DNA of 64,000 bases from CAG-826 sp964583155 (lineage in GTDB: Bacteria; Bacillota_I; Bacilli_A; RFN20; CAG-826), in assembly GCA_964583155.1 (NCBI GenBank), contig CAZOUY010000005.1, forward strand, positions 25,141 through 89,140, written 5' to 3'. This document shows positions 25,344-33,859 of this stretch, one piece after another. Under the pieces are notes generated by a model. That model did not search any database. It saw only the letters and a list, made by a program, of their open reading frames with translations, and was not told the origin of the DNA. The position numbers were made by a program, and so were the translations under genes. Position 1 is the stretch's first letter. Every line of letters begins with the position of its first letter.

Positions 25344-28300
25344 ATGAAGTATGAAAACGCACTTTTAAAGGCAACAGCTGAAACCATCGATGAGTTTTAT
25401 GAATTAATTGCGCAAGGATATAATATTTTTAATATCACCTTAAATATTGATGACGAGGAAAAGAAAAAGCTATTTGAAAGGGCATCGATGAGAAAACACC
25501 CTAATGATGATTACATTTTAGGATATTGCTACTATAATGGTGTTGGAATAGAACGGAATTATAGTCAAGCATTTGAGCATTTTAAAATATCCGCTAATGA
25601 TGGCGATTTAAGAGCACAAAATAATCTTGGCTTGTGTTATTATGATGGCCAGGGCGTTCCACAAAGCTATGAAGAAGCAGTAAAATGGTATAGATTAGCG
25701 GCAGATCAAGAAAATGCAAATGCACAATATAATCTCGGCTGTTGCTATTATAATGGTTTAGGTGTCTCACAAAGCTATGAAGAAGCAGTAAAATGGTATA
25801 GATTAGCGACAAATCAAGGACTTGCAAGAGCACAATTAAATCTTGGCAATTGCTATTATAATGGTCAAGGTGTTCCACAGAGTTATGAAGAAGCAGTCAA
25901 GTGGTGTAGATTAGCGGCAGATCAAGGAAATGCAAGAGCACAATATACTCTCGGTGTTTGCTATTATAATGACCGAGGCGTTCCACAAAGCTATGAAGAA
26001 GCAGTAAAGTGGTATAGATTAGCGGCAGATCAAGGATATGCTGATGCACAATATAATCTTGGCAATTGCTATTATAAAGGCCAAGGTGTTCCACAAAGCT
26101 ATGAAGAAGCCGTAAAATGGTATAGATTAGCGGCAAATCAAGGAGATGCTGATGCACAAAATAATCTCGGCCTTTGTTATGATAATGGCCAAGGTGTTTC
26201 GCAAAGCTATGAAGAAGCCGTGAAGTGGTATAGATTAGCCGCAAATCAAGGAAATGCAAGAGCTCAATATAATCTTGGCAATTGCTATTATAAAGGCCAA
26301 GGTGTTTCACAAAGCTATGAAGAAGCCATGAAGTGGCATAGATTAGCGGCAGATCAAGGATATGCTGATGCACAATATAATCTTGGCAATTGCTATTATA
26401 AAGGCCAAGGTGTTCCACAAAGCTATGAAGAAGCCGTAAAATGGTATAGATTAGCGGCAGATCAAGGGCTTGTAGAAGCTCAATATAATCTAGCTTTTTG
26501 CTATAAGTATGGTCAAGGTGTTCCACAAAGCTATGAAGAAGCCGTGAAGTGGTATAGATTAGCCGCAAATCAAGGAGATGCTGATGCACAAAATAATCTC
26601 GGCCTTTGTTATGATAATGGCCAAGGTGTTTCGCAAAGCTATGAAGAAGCCGTGAAGTGGTATAGATTAGCCGCAAATCAAGGAAATGCAAGAGCTCAAT
26701 ATAATCTTGGCAATTGCTATTATAAAGGCCAAGGTGTTTCACAAAGCTATGAAGAAGCCATGAAGTGGTATAGATTAGCGGCAGATCAAGGAAATGCAAG
26801 AGCTCAATATAATCTTGGTGTTTGCTATGATAATGGCCAAGGCGTTCCACAAAGCTATGAAGAAGCCGTGAAGTGGTATAGATTAGCCGCAAATCAAGGA
26901 AATGCAAGAGCTCAATATATCCTAGCTCTTTGTCATGCTAATGACAAAGATATGGCACAAAGTTATGAAGAAGCAGCAAAGTGGTGGACATTAGCCGCAA
27001 ATCAAGGAAATGCAAGAGCACAATATAATCTCGGTGTTTACTATGCTAAAGGCCAAGGTGTTCCACAAGATTATAAAGAAGCCGTGAAGTGGTATAGATT
27101 AGCGGCAGATCAAGGATATGCTGATGCACAATATAATCTCGGAGTTTGCTATGCTAAAGGCCAAGGTGTCTTACAAGATTATGAAGAAGCATCCAAGTGG
27201 TGGACATTAGCTGCAAATCAAGGACATGCAGATGCTCAATATGATCTCGGTGTTTGCTATGCTAAAGGCCTAGAATTGCCACAGAGTTATGAAGAAGCAT
27301 CCAAATGGTGGAAATTAGCTGCAAATCAAGGGCTTGCAGATGCTCAATATGATCTCGGTTTTTGCTATGCTAAAGGCCAAGGTGTCTCACAAGATTATGA
27401 AGAAGCATCCAAGTGGTGGAAATTAGCGGCGAATCAAGGAAATGCAGAAGCTCAATATAATCTAGCTCTTTGTTATAATAAAGGTCAAGGTGTTCCACAA
27501 AGTTATGAAGAAACAGTAAAGTGGTATAGATTATCTGCAGAGCAAGGACATGCAGGCGCACAAAATAATCTCGGTGTTTGCTATTATAATGGCCTAGGCT
27601 TGCCACAGAGTTATGAAGAAGCCGTGAAGTGGTGGACATTATCGGCAAATCATGGACTTCCAATTGCTCAATATAATCTCGACGTTTGCTATGAGAATGG
27701 TCAAGGCATTCCACAAATTTATGAGGAAACTATTCAATTAGAGAGGAATATAGGAAAAAAAGAGTCTCAATATTATGATGAACGAGCAAAATTGTTGAAA
27801 TCAGCGGCAGATCAAGGATATGCTGATGCACAATATAATCTCGGTGTTTGCTATGAGAATGGCAAAGGAGTTCCACAAAGTTATGAAGAAGCCGTGAAAT
27901 GGTATAGATTAGCGGCAGATCAAGGACATGCAGGTGCTCAATACAATCTCGGCGTTTGCTATGAAAATGGTTTCGGCATTCCACAAAGTGATGATGAAGC
28001 CGTTAAATTGTATAAAAAAGCGGCAGATCAAGGCGATAAAGAAGCACAACTTGCGTTAGATAAAATATTAACAGAATTAGAAATAGAATATAAATTTAAC
28101 AATGTAGGAAAAAGTTATGATGTATTCGTGTCATGGAATCATAACGATAAGGATTTTAAAAATCGATTGGTTGATGGAATAGAAAATAAGAATAATATTA
28201 ATAATGATGGAGAAGCATTATATACTCATTATCGTGCTTGGGAAAGTGATCGAGATGCAAGTGGGGTCATAGATTTATGTATTGAAAGAGCTATTAAGTC

Positions 28301-30164
28301 TTCTAAGTTTTTTTTGATTATTCTTTCAAAATATTCTCTAAAAAGCAAATGGGTAAAAAAGGAACTCGAAATAGCGTTACAATGTGTGAAAAACGGGGAA
28401 TTGACTGAAGAAAATTTGATCATTGTCTATTTGGACAGTGAAGATTTTAACGTCAGTGAAGAAATTGCAAAAATAAGCGATGAAAATGATCCATTCAAAA
28501 AGCTAATTACTTTTGCTTTAGCAGGTAAGTATTCCGATAAAAATGATGATCGAATAGTGACTAATGTCTGTGCCCAAATCCAACAAGGAATGGCAAAAAC
28601 AGCGATACGTAACTATATCTATCAACATACGAAAGAAAATGAATTTAAATACAACGTTCAAAGTCAGTATAGTGATAATAATATGTCAGGGAATCCCGTC
28701 GATGCTTTCATGACATATGAAGATGGATATATTGATCGGAATATTTATGATGAAAAAGATAATGGCTTTAGCATTGATGAAGTGATCAATAGTAAAGAAA
28801 ACCTCATCATAGTGGGTGAAGGAGGAATCGGTAAAAGTCTTTATCTATCCTATTTAATGTATAAGCATTTGGCCATTAATAAGTTTTATGTCAGAATCAA
28901 CTTAATTAACTATGTCGGTTTACTTAAAAGTATTAATTCCATTGATCAATTGTTAAATACAGAACTAGAAACCTATCTTAATGGTAAAGTTGGTGTTGCT
29001 AAAGATAATTATCTTCCAACAATTAGAGAAAATGGGGCATCAATAACGATTATTATGGATGGCTTAGAGGAAATAGATGATGAAAATAATGAAAAGTTAT
29101 GTAAACTTATTAAAGCATATCGTGCGGCAAATACATGGGATCGATTTATTTTTACATCGCGAAATGAGAATAGTAGGCCAGTAAATGGAATAAAAGAAAT
29201 TTTTATTAGCAAAGATATCCGTGTATTACATCTAGAAAGATTAACATACGAAGAGCAAAAAAGTTTATTTGATAATATTGCCAAAAGAATTATAAAGGAT
29301 CCAAAGCCAGGTGAGATAGGACCTAATCGAGAAAGACTTAAAATAGATTTTTTTGAAGAATTAAAAAAGATAAGTGATGAAATAACAGGTAATCCATTCT
29401 TGTTATCAAATCTTATTTTCATTTACCTTTTTAGAAGTGGCGAGGATAAAAATAAAGACCTACCAAAAACGAGATATGAAATTATTAAACAAATCGTCGA
29501 TATCTTTATTCATAAGCTTGAAGATAATCGAGGAGTATTATCATTATTCAAATATAAAGATTACTTAACACCACAAAGAATGGAGAAGCTACTAGGAAAT
29601 ATAGCTTTACGTAAATTACAGGGCGCACGTCAAAACTTCAAGGAATTGATTTATGAATACTTAAGTAAAGAAGAGAGAAGCGCTAAAGAACATAATATAG
29701 AAAAAGTAGCTAAAGAAATATATGAATATCTGGCGCGACGAGCGATCATTTATGAAAATAAGATTTCTCACGATCTTTTCACATCCTTTTTTGCTACTTA
29801 CTATATTTATTTAAATGTCTATCAGCTAAAAAATAAGCATGATGTTTATTATATAGGCTTTCAAAAAGAGGGCAAGGAATATTTTAAATATCGGTTAGAG
29901 GAGTTTAAGAAACATATTGAACGATGGGCTGATGTTCCGATTGAAATTATTATGCAGCTTGATTATGAGATAAGAAATTTAAATGATCAGGAGATGGATG
30001 ATAGCAATATGAGTAAAACAGTTTTCAAAGAAACATTAGAACTAGCAAAAGATGGTTTACCGGATTTTGTAAAGATGATGCAGGAATATCTTGATAGACA
30101 GGGAACATTCTACTTTGAAACATTTATTAGGCAATTATTATCACTCATGGAAGAGAAGGTATAA
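25344..30164 (+). CDS. Sel1-repeat / TIR / NACHT protein, candidate immune receptor
   Basis: This 1606-residue protein has three parts. Residues 54-899 are about 23 Sel1-like repeats of 36 residues (consensus A-Q-Y-N-L-G-x-C-Y-x-x-G-Q-G-V-x-Q-x-Y-E-E-A), one with an 18-residue insertion. Residues about 924-1080 form a TIR domain, from YDVFVSWNHNDKDF to WVKKELEIAL; Glu1007 aligns with the catalytic glutamate of SARM1 (WVHKE), so NADase activity is plausible. Residues about 1150-1500 are a NACHT-type STAND ATPase with Walker A GEGGIGKS (1158-1165), Walker B IIMDGLEE (Asp1239), TSR (1271-1273) and GNPFLL; SHDLFTSFFATYYIY is a typical downstream NACHT motif. No signal peptide or membrane helix is present. 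It is a single gene with its own terminator between rqcH and gmk. A defence function is inference from domain content. Confidence 0.92.
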   Translation: MKYENALLKATAETIDEFYELIAQGYNIFNITLNIDDEEKKKLFERASMRKHPNDDYILGYCYYNGVGIERNYSQAFEHFKISANDGDLRAQNNLGLCYYDGQGVPQSYEEAVKWYRLAADQENANAQYNLGCCYYNGLGVSQSYEEAVKWYRLATNQGLARAQLNLGNCYYNGQGVPQSYEEAVKWCRLAADQGNARAQYTLGVCYYNDRGVPQSYEEAVKWYRLAADQGYADAQYNLGNCYYKGQGVPQSYEEAVKWYRLAANQGDADAQNNLGLCYDNGQGVSQSYEEAVKWYRLAANQGNARAQYNLGNCYYKGQGVSQSYEEAMKWHRLAADQGYADAQYNLGNCYYKGQGVPQSYEEAVKWYRLAADQGLVEAQYNLAFCYKYGQGVPQSYEEAVKWYRLAANQGDADAQNNLGLCYDNGQGVSQSYEEAVKWYRLAANQGNARAQYNLGNCYYKGQGVSQSYEEAMKWYRLAADQGNARAQYNLGVCYDNGQGVPQSYEEAVKWYRLAANQGNARAQYILALCHANDKDMAQSYEEAAKWWTLAANQGNARAQYNLGVYYAKGQGVPQDYKEAVKWYRLAADQGYADAQYNLGVCYAKGQGVLQDYEEASKWWTLAANQGHADAQYDLGVCYAKGLELPQSYEEASKWWKLAANQGLADAQYDLGFCYAKGQGVSQDYEEASKWWKLAANQGNAEAQYNLALCYNKGQGVPQSYEETVKWYRLSAEQGHAGAQNNLGVCYYNGLGLPQSYEEAVKWWTLSANHGLPIAQYNLDVCYENGQGIPQIYEETIQLERNIGKKESQYYDERAKLLKSAADQGYADAQYNLGVCYENGKGVPQSYEEAVKWYRLAADQGHAGAQYNLGVCYENGFGIPQSDDEAVKLYKKAADQGDKEAQLALDKILTELEIEYKFNNVGKSYDVFVSWNHNDKDFKNRLVDGIENKNNINNDGEALYTHYRAWESDRDASGVIDLCIERAIKSSKFFLIILSKYSLKSKWVKKELEIALQCVKNGELTEENLIIVYLDSEDFNVSEEIAKISDENDPFKKLITFALAGKYSDKNDDRIVTNVCAQIQQGMAKTAIRNYIYQHTKENEFKYNVQSQYSDNNMSGNPVDAFMTYEDGYIDRNIYDEKDNGFSIDEVINSKENLIIVGEGGIGKSLYLSYLMYKHLAINKFYVRINLINYVGLLKSINSIDQLLNTELETYLNGKVGVAKDNYLPTIRENGASITIIMDGLEEIDDENNEKLCKLIKAYRAANTWDRFIFTSRNENSRPVNGIKEIFISKDIRVLHLERLTYEEQKSLFDNIAKRIIKDPKPGEIGPNRERLKIDFFEELKKISDEITGNPFLLSNLIFIYLFRSGEDKNKDLPKTRYEIIKQIVDIFIHKLEDNRGVLSLFKYKDYLTPQRMEKLLGNIALRKLQGARQNFKELIYEYLSKEERSAKEHNIEKVAKEIYEYLARRAIIYENKISHDLFTSFFATYYIYLNVYQLKNKHDVYYIGFQKEGKEYFKYRLEEFKKHIERWADVPIEIIMQLDYEIRNLNDQEMDDSNMSKTVFKETLELAKDGLPDFVKMMQEYLDRQGTFYFETFIRQLLSLMEEKV
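25503..28040 (+). repeat. Tandem array of about 23 Sel1-like coding repeats (108-bp unit)
   Basis: The unit is 108 bp (36 codons) and the array is in frame. Units differ by a few substitutions. The segment 26133-26336 is identical to 26565-26768, 432 bp (four units) later, and the identity continues past a single C/T difference (26337 and 26769), so part of the array arose by a recent four-unit duplication. Long antisense open frames over this region are by-products of the repeats. Confidence 0.93.
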
Positions 30165-30201
30165 TTTTATAGCGGATAGTTGCGCAAGAAATGGCGATAA
30201 T

Positions 30202-30241
30202 CGCGGAATTGCAAATATTTAAAATTTCGCGTTGCTTTTTT
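30202..30241 (+). terminator. Intrinsic terminator of the Sel1-TIR-NACHT gene
   Basis: CGCGGAATT (30202-30210) pairs with AATTTCGCG (30223-30231) with one G-T wobble, followed by TTGCTTTTTT. The T-tail contains the -35 box of the gmk promoter. Confidence 0.75.
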
Positions 30242-30276
30242 ACCTGTTATTAAATATAATATGAATATTCGAATAT
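30232..30276 (+). promoter_or_regulatory. gmk-priA promoter with palindrome at the start point
   Basis: TTGCTT (30232-30237), a 17-bp spacer and TATAAT (30255-30260) make a strong housekeeping promoter. The palindrome ATATTCGAATAT (30265-30276) covers the expected start point. Confidence 0.75.
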
Positions 30277-30328
30277 GGCACATTTATTAATTTATTAATA
30301 AAAAAGGCATGATTGTAGGTGAATTACA

Positions 30329-30913
30329 ATGCAAAAAGGGCTTCTTATTATCCTAAGCGGACCGAGTGGTGTTGGCAAAGGCACAATTAGACGGAAAGTG
30401 ATGGAAGATTTGTCTCTTAATTTAGTTTATTCAATTTCGATGACTACTCGTAAACCCCGAAATCAAGAGGTAGAGGGCGAGGATTATTTTTTCGTGTCCG
30501 ATGAAGAATTTGATCGAAATGTGGAAAACGGTAATTTACTGGAATGGGCGTCCTTTGTCGGCAATCGCTATGGGACCCCGAAGGATTATGTCGAGAGGTT
30601 GCGCGCTGAAGGAAAGAATGTCTTTTTGGAAATTGAGGTCGATGGGGCGCGCCAGGTAATGCAAAAGTGCCAAGGATCCGATGTCTTTTCAATCTTCCTG
30701 ATTCCTCCATCTTTAGAAGCGCTAGAGCAAAGAATTCGCGGTCGGAGAAGTGAAAGTGAAGAGATTATTCGCGAAAGATTGGAGAAAGCCAAACGGGAAA
30801 TGGGATTGAAATTCCACTATCATTATGTCGTTTTGAATGACGATGTTGATCGAGCGGCCAATGAGATTAAGGGCATTATTCGTTCGAAGATAAACGCAGT
30901 TATTCATAAATAA
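30329..30913 (+). CDS. gmk: Guanylate kinase
   Basis: Gmk converts GMP and ATP to GDP and ADP. The P-loop is LSGPSGVGKGT, followed by SISMTTRKPRNQEVEGEDYFFVS, the GMP-binding segment. Length is 194 residues. AGGTG lies before the ATG. In B. subtilis rpoZ and coaBC follow gmk; here priA follows directly after 25 bp. Confidence 0.96.
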   Translation: MQKGLLIILSGPSGVGKGTIRRKVMEDLSLNLVYSISMTTRKPRNQEVEGEDYFFVSDEEFDRNVENGNLLEWASFVGNRYGTPKDYVERLRAEGKNVFLEIEVDGARQVMQKCQGSDVFSIFLIPPSLEALEQRIRGRRSESEEIIRERLEKAKREMGLKFHYHYVVLNDDVDRAANEIKGIIRSKINAVIHK

Positions 30914-30938
30914 ATAAGGGACGTAAGGAGGAAAGAGC

Positions 30939-33137
30939 ATGCGAGTTTTAGAGGTATATATTGAACATGCTACTATCGATTTAGATCGTCCCTTTTCTTA
31001 TGTCTATTTAGGTGATAAAAGGGTTGAAAAGGGCTTTCGTGTGATCGTCCCCTTTAACAAACAAAAAAGGATAATCGGTTTCGTAAGCAAGGTGATCGAA
31101 ACTACGAAAAGCAAGGAAGAATACGAACAAGAAAATGGCTTTGCTTTAAAAGAAATAATCGATGTTTTAGATCATGAAAAGCTTCTTGATGAGGATCTAT
31201 GGGAATTAGCCCAAAGGATGGCTAAATACTATTTCACCCCGCTTATTAAAGTTTTGCAAACGATGCTTCCCCCTTCGATGAAGCCCCAATCAAGCGCTTT
31301 AAAAGCTCCGAAAATCGCTTATGAATATTATGTGGAACTGCTTGATAGCAATGAAGAGGGCTTAACCACCAAGCAAAAAGAGTGGTTACGCTTGATAGCT
31401 AATGAGAAAAGAATATTAAAAAAAGATTTTCGGTCACCGACAATTCTTGACAAACTGTGTGCCTTAAAAAGGGTTAAGATTGTCAAGGAGGAGAAAAGGC
31501 GACTTATTCTTCCCAAGTTCGATCCTTTAACGCCTCATGAATTAACGATAGATCAAAAACGGGTGATCCAAGAATTCTTGTCTTCTTCCCAAGACGTCTC
31601 TTTATTAGAGGGAGTAACTGGATCAGGAAAAACAGAGGTTTATGCCCGTTTGATCGATCATTATTTATCAAAAAATCAGAATGTTCTTTTTTTAGTACCA
31701 GAAATCGCTTTAACTCCGATGATGGTTGAGTATTTTTCTATGCGCTTTTCGACGAAAACCGCTATTTTGCATTCGGAGTTAACACCCGCACAGAAATACG
31801 ATGAATATCGAAAAATCGCTCATGGTGAGGCTCATTTGGTGATTGGAGCAAGGAGCGCCATTTTTGCCCCCTTGCACAATATTGGGTTAATAATTTTGGA
31901 TGAAGAGCATGTTGAATCCTATAAACAGGAGCAAAGCCCGAGCTACCATGCCTTAGAAATCGCGAAATGGCGGGGTCAAATGGAAGGGGCGAGAATTCTT
32001 TTAGGAAGCGCTACTCCGAGTTTAGAATCGCGAGCCCGTGCCTTAAAGGGAGTCTATCAATATCTTCGGTTGCCACGTCGTATCCATAATCAAGAATTGC
32101 CGACAACTGAGATTATCGATTTATTGAAGCCTCATCAAGTTGATCGGGATTCGGTCCTTTTTTCCTTATCCTTGCGTCAGGCTATCACCGATCGCTTGAA
32201 TAAGCATGAGCAGATCGTTTTGCTTTTAAATCGGAGAGGCTATTCTCCTTATGTCAGCTGCCGTCGTTGCGGTCATGTTTTTGTGTGCCCCGAATGTCAA
32301 ATCACGCTTTCGTATCATCGTCAGGATAATATGCTGAAATGCCATCATTGCGACCATGTTGAAGAGATGCCTAAGGCTTGCCCGAATTGTGGTAGCGTCT
32401 ATCTTAGCAAGCAGGGCTTTGGCACCGAGAAAATCGAAGAGGAAGTCAAGCGCTTATTCCCTAAGGCCCGTACTCTACGCTTAGATTCGGATGTTTCGCG
32501 TATCAAGGTCAATAGTGAGAAGATACTTGCTAAATTCCGTAATCATGAAGCCGATATTCTCATCGGCACGCAAATGATCGCGAAAGGTCATGATTTTCCT
32601 GATGTAACTTTAGTGGGCATTGTTTTAGCGGACATCGGTTTAACGATGCCATCTTTTCGTTCGTCCGAAAGAACCTTCCAATTGATTACCCAGGGGGTGG
32701 GACGCGCCGGGCGCGGGCAAAAAAGAGGTCACGCCATCATTCAAACCTATATGCCTCAGCACTATGCGGTGTATTTAGCGGCCAAGCAGGATTATACCTC
32801 CTTTTTTAAGGCGGAGATGAAAACGCGGAAATTGCAGCAATATCCGCCATATACCTTTTTAATTTCGCTTTGGATTTCCTCCACCAACGAGGAAGGCTTA
32901 GTAGTTGTGGCTAATGAGATGAAGGATAAATTGGAAAAGGAATTGGCTAAAGAGGCGACTTTGATCGGCCCCTCCACGCCATATATCGCCAAAAAGGGCG
33001 CTTATTATTATCGGCATATCTTGATCAAGTATCAACGCCCCGAAAAAATCGAGATGGCCTTGGAGGAATTAAAGAGGCTATTCGAGGGTAAAAGCTCCTA
33101 TCATTTACGGATTGATCGCGATCCTTATGACTTTTAA
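30939..33137 (+). CDS. priA: Primosomal protein N' (replication restart helicase PriA)
   Basis: PriA reloads the replisome at stalled forks. The helicase core has Walker A LEGVTGSGKTEVY, DEEH and SATPSLES, then the zinc-binding region with four CxxC-like pairs (CRRCGH, CPEC, CHHCD, CPNC) and the C-terminal helicase motifs IGTQMIAKGHDFPDVTLVG and QGVGRAGRG. Length (732) is within range. AGGAGG precedes the ATG. It forms an operon with gmk. Confidence 0.95.
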   Translation: MRVLEVYIEHATIDLDRPFSYVYLGDKRVEKGFRVIVPFNKQKRIIGFVSKVIETTKSKEEYEQENGFALKEIIDVLDHEKLLDEDLWELAQRMAKYYFTPLIKVLQTMLPPSMKPQSSALKAPKIAYEYYVELLDSNEEGLTTKQKEWLRLIANEKRILKKDFRSPTILDKLCALKRVKIVKEEKRRLILPKFDPLTPHELTIDQKRVIQEFLSSSQDVSLLEGVTGSGKTEVYARLIDHYLSKNQNVLFLVPEIALTPMMVEYFSMRFSTKTAILHSELTPAQKYDEYRKIAHGEAHLVIGARSAIFAPLHNIGLIILDEEHVESYKQEQSPSYHALEIAKWRGQMEGARILLGSATPSLESRARALKGVYQYLRLPRRIHNQELPTTEIIDLLKPHQVDRDSVLFSLSLRQAITDRLNKHEQIVLLLNRRGYSPYVSCRRCGHVFVCPECQITLSYHRQDNMLKCHHCDHVEEMPKACPNCGSVYLSKQGFGTEKIEEEVKRLFPKARTLRLDSDVSRIKVNSEKILAKFRNHEADILIGTQMIAKGHDFPDVTLVGIVLADIGLTMPSFRSSERTFQLITQGVGRAGRGQKRGHAIIQTYMPQHYAVYLAAKQDYTSFFKAEMKTRKLQQYPPYTFLISLWISSTNEEGLVVVANEMKDKLEKELAKEATLIGPSTPYIAKKGAYYYRHILIKYQRPEKIEMALEELKRLFEGKSSYHLRIDRDPYDF

Positions 33138-33196
33138 CTTTCTTTTTTGTTGATAATTTGCTATGATATCGCTTGGATAAGAAGGAGAATATCGAT

Positions 33197-33703
33197 ATGA
33201 TTACCATTACTTTTATTGGATCTGATCGCTATGTTATCGGACAATATTCAAAAGAAGTGACTGCTAAATTAGCGAATTTATGGGAGGTTGAGGAGGATGA
33301 AATTCTCTTCTTGGCTCCGGAAATTTATGTTTATCATCAAGGCGTCGAGCAAACATCGTATCAGGTATTGGTCGAAGTTAATGCTCCGGAGGCCTGCCGA
33401 ATGGTCGAAAAAGAAGTAGCCGATTATATTTTAAAGACCGCGGAAGCCTTTGTGGTTCATCTCGCCGTGCGGTTTAAATATTTTAAAGAGAAGACCTATG
33501 CTCATATCCGGGATGATTATCCGCGTTATATCACCGAAGAGAACGAAGTGCTCATTGAAAAGGAAGAGTATGACGAGGAAACGGAAATATATGAAGGAAA
33601 TATTTTCGAAAATTTCGAAGAGCGTTTAAAAAAGCGCGCTGAGCAAGAAGAAAGCGAAAGAGAGCATCATGATGATTGTTGTCATGATCATCATCGTCAT
33701 TAA
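33197..33703 (+). CDS. Small protein, DUF1904/tautomerase-like, with His/Cys-rich tail
   Basis: The start at ATG 33197 is set by AAGGAG nine bases upstream; a TTG at 33173 has no such site. The first ~100 residues (of 168) show a short beta-alpha pattern starting MITITFIGSDRY and resembling DUF1904 / tautomerase-superfamily proteins, but no catalytic proline is visible after the initiator Met. The C-terminal tail is strongly acidic and ends in HHDDCCHDHHRH, a likely metal-binding cluster. It lies between priA and the rsmB-like gene, where def and fmt stand in B. subtilis. Function is unknown. Confidence 0.65.
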   Translation: MITITFIGSDRYVIGQYSKEVTAKLANLWEVEEDEILFLAPEIYVYHQGVEQTSYQVLVEVNAPEACRMVEKEVADYILKTAEAFVVHLAVRFKYFKEKTYAHIRDDYPRYITEENEVLIEKEEYDEETEIYEGNIFENFEERLKKRAEQEESEREHHDDCCHDHHRH

Positions 33704-33719
33704 GAAGCAATTCTTCATC

Positions 33720-33750
33720 AATCAATAGTTTTATCGCTATTGATTTTTTT
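33720..33750 (+). terminator. Intrinsic terminator
   Basis: AATCAATAG (33720-33728) pairs with CTATTGATT (33737-33745), followed by T's. Confidence 0.87.
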
Positions 33751-33859
33751 ATTTCTCGGTGATGGAAACGTGATTTAAACCGCTATTTAATAAATTATTT
33801 ATTAAATAATTTTATTATGACGGACAATTTGCTAAAATAGAATGAAAGAAGGTGACAAA

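Noticed and set aside
25594..27984. Long minus-strand open frames (94, 336, 114 and 84 codons) across the Sel1 repeats
   Set aside because: They are antisense shadows created by the 108-bp repeat periodicity, have no ribosome binding sites, and the plus-strand protein has clear domains.
25503..28040. Repeat array as a possible CRISPR or tandem noncoding repeat
   Set aside because: The period is 108 bp, in frame, and encodes Sel1-like units; there are no unique spacers.
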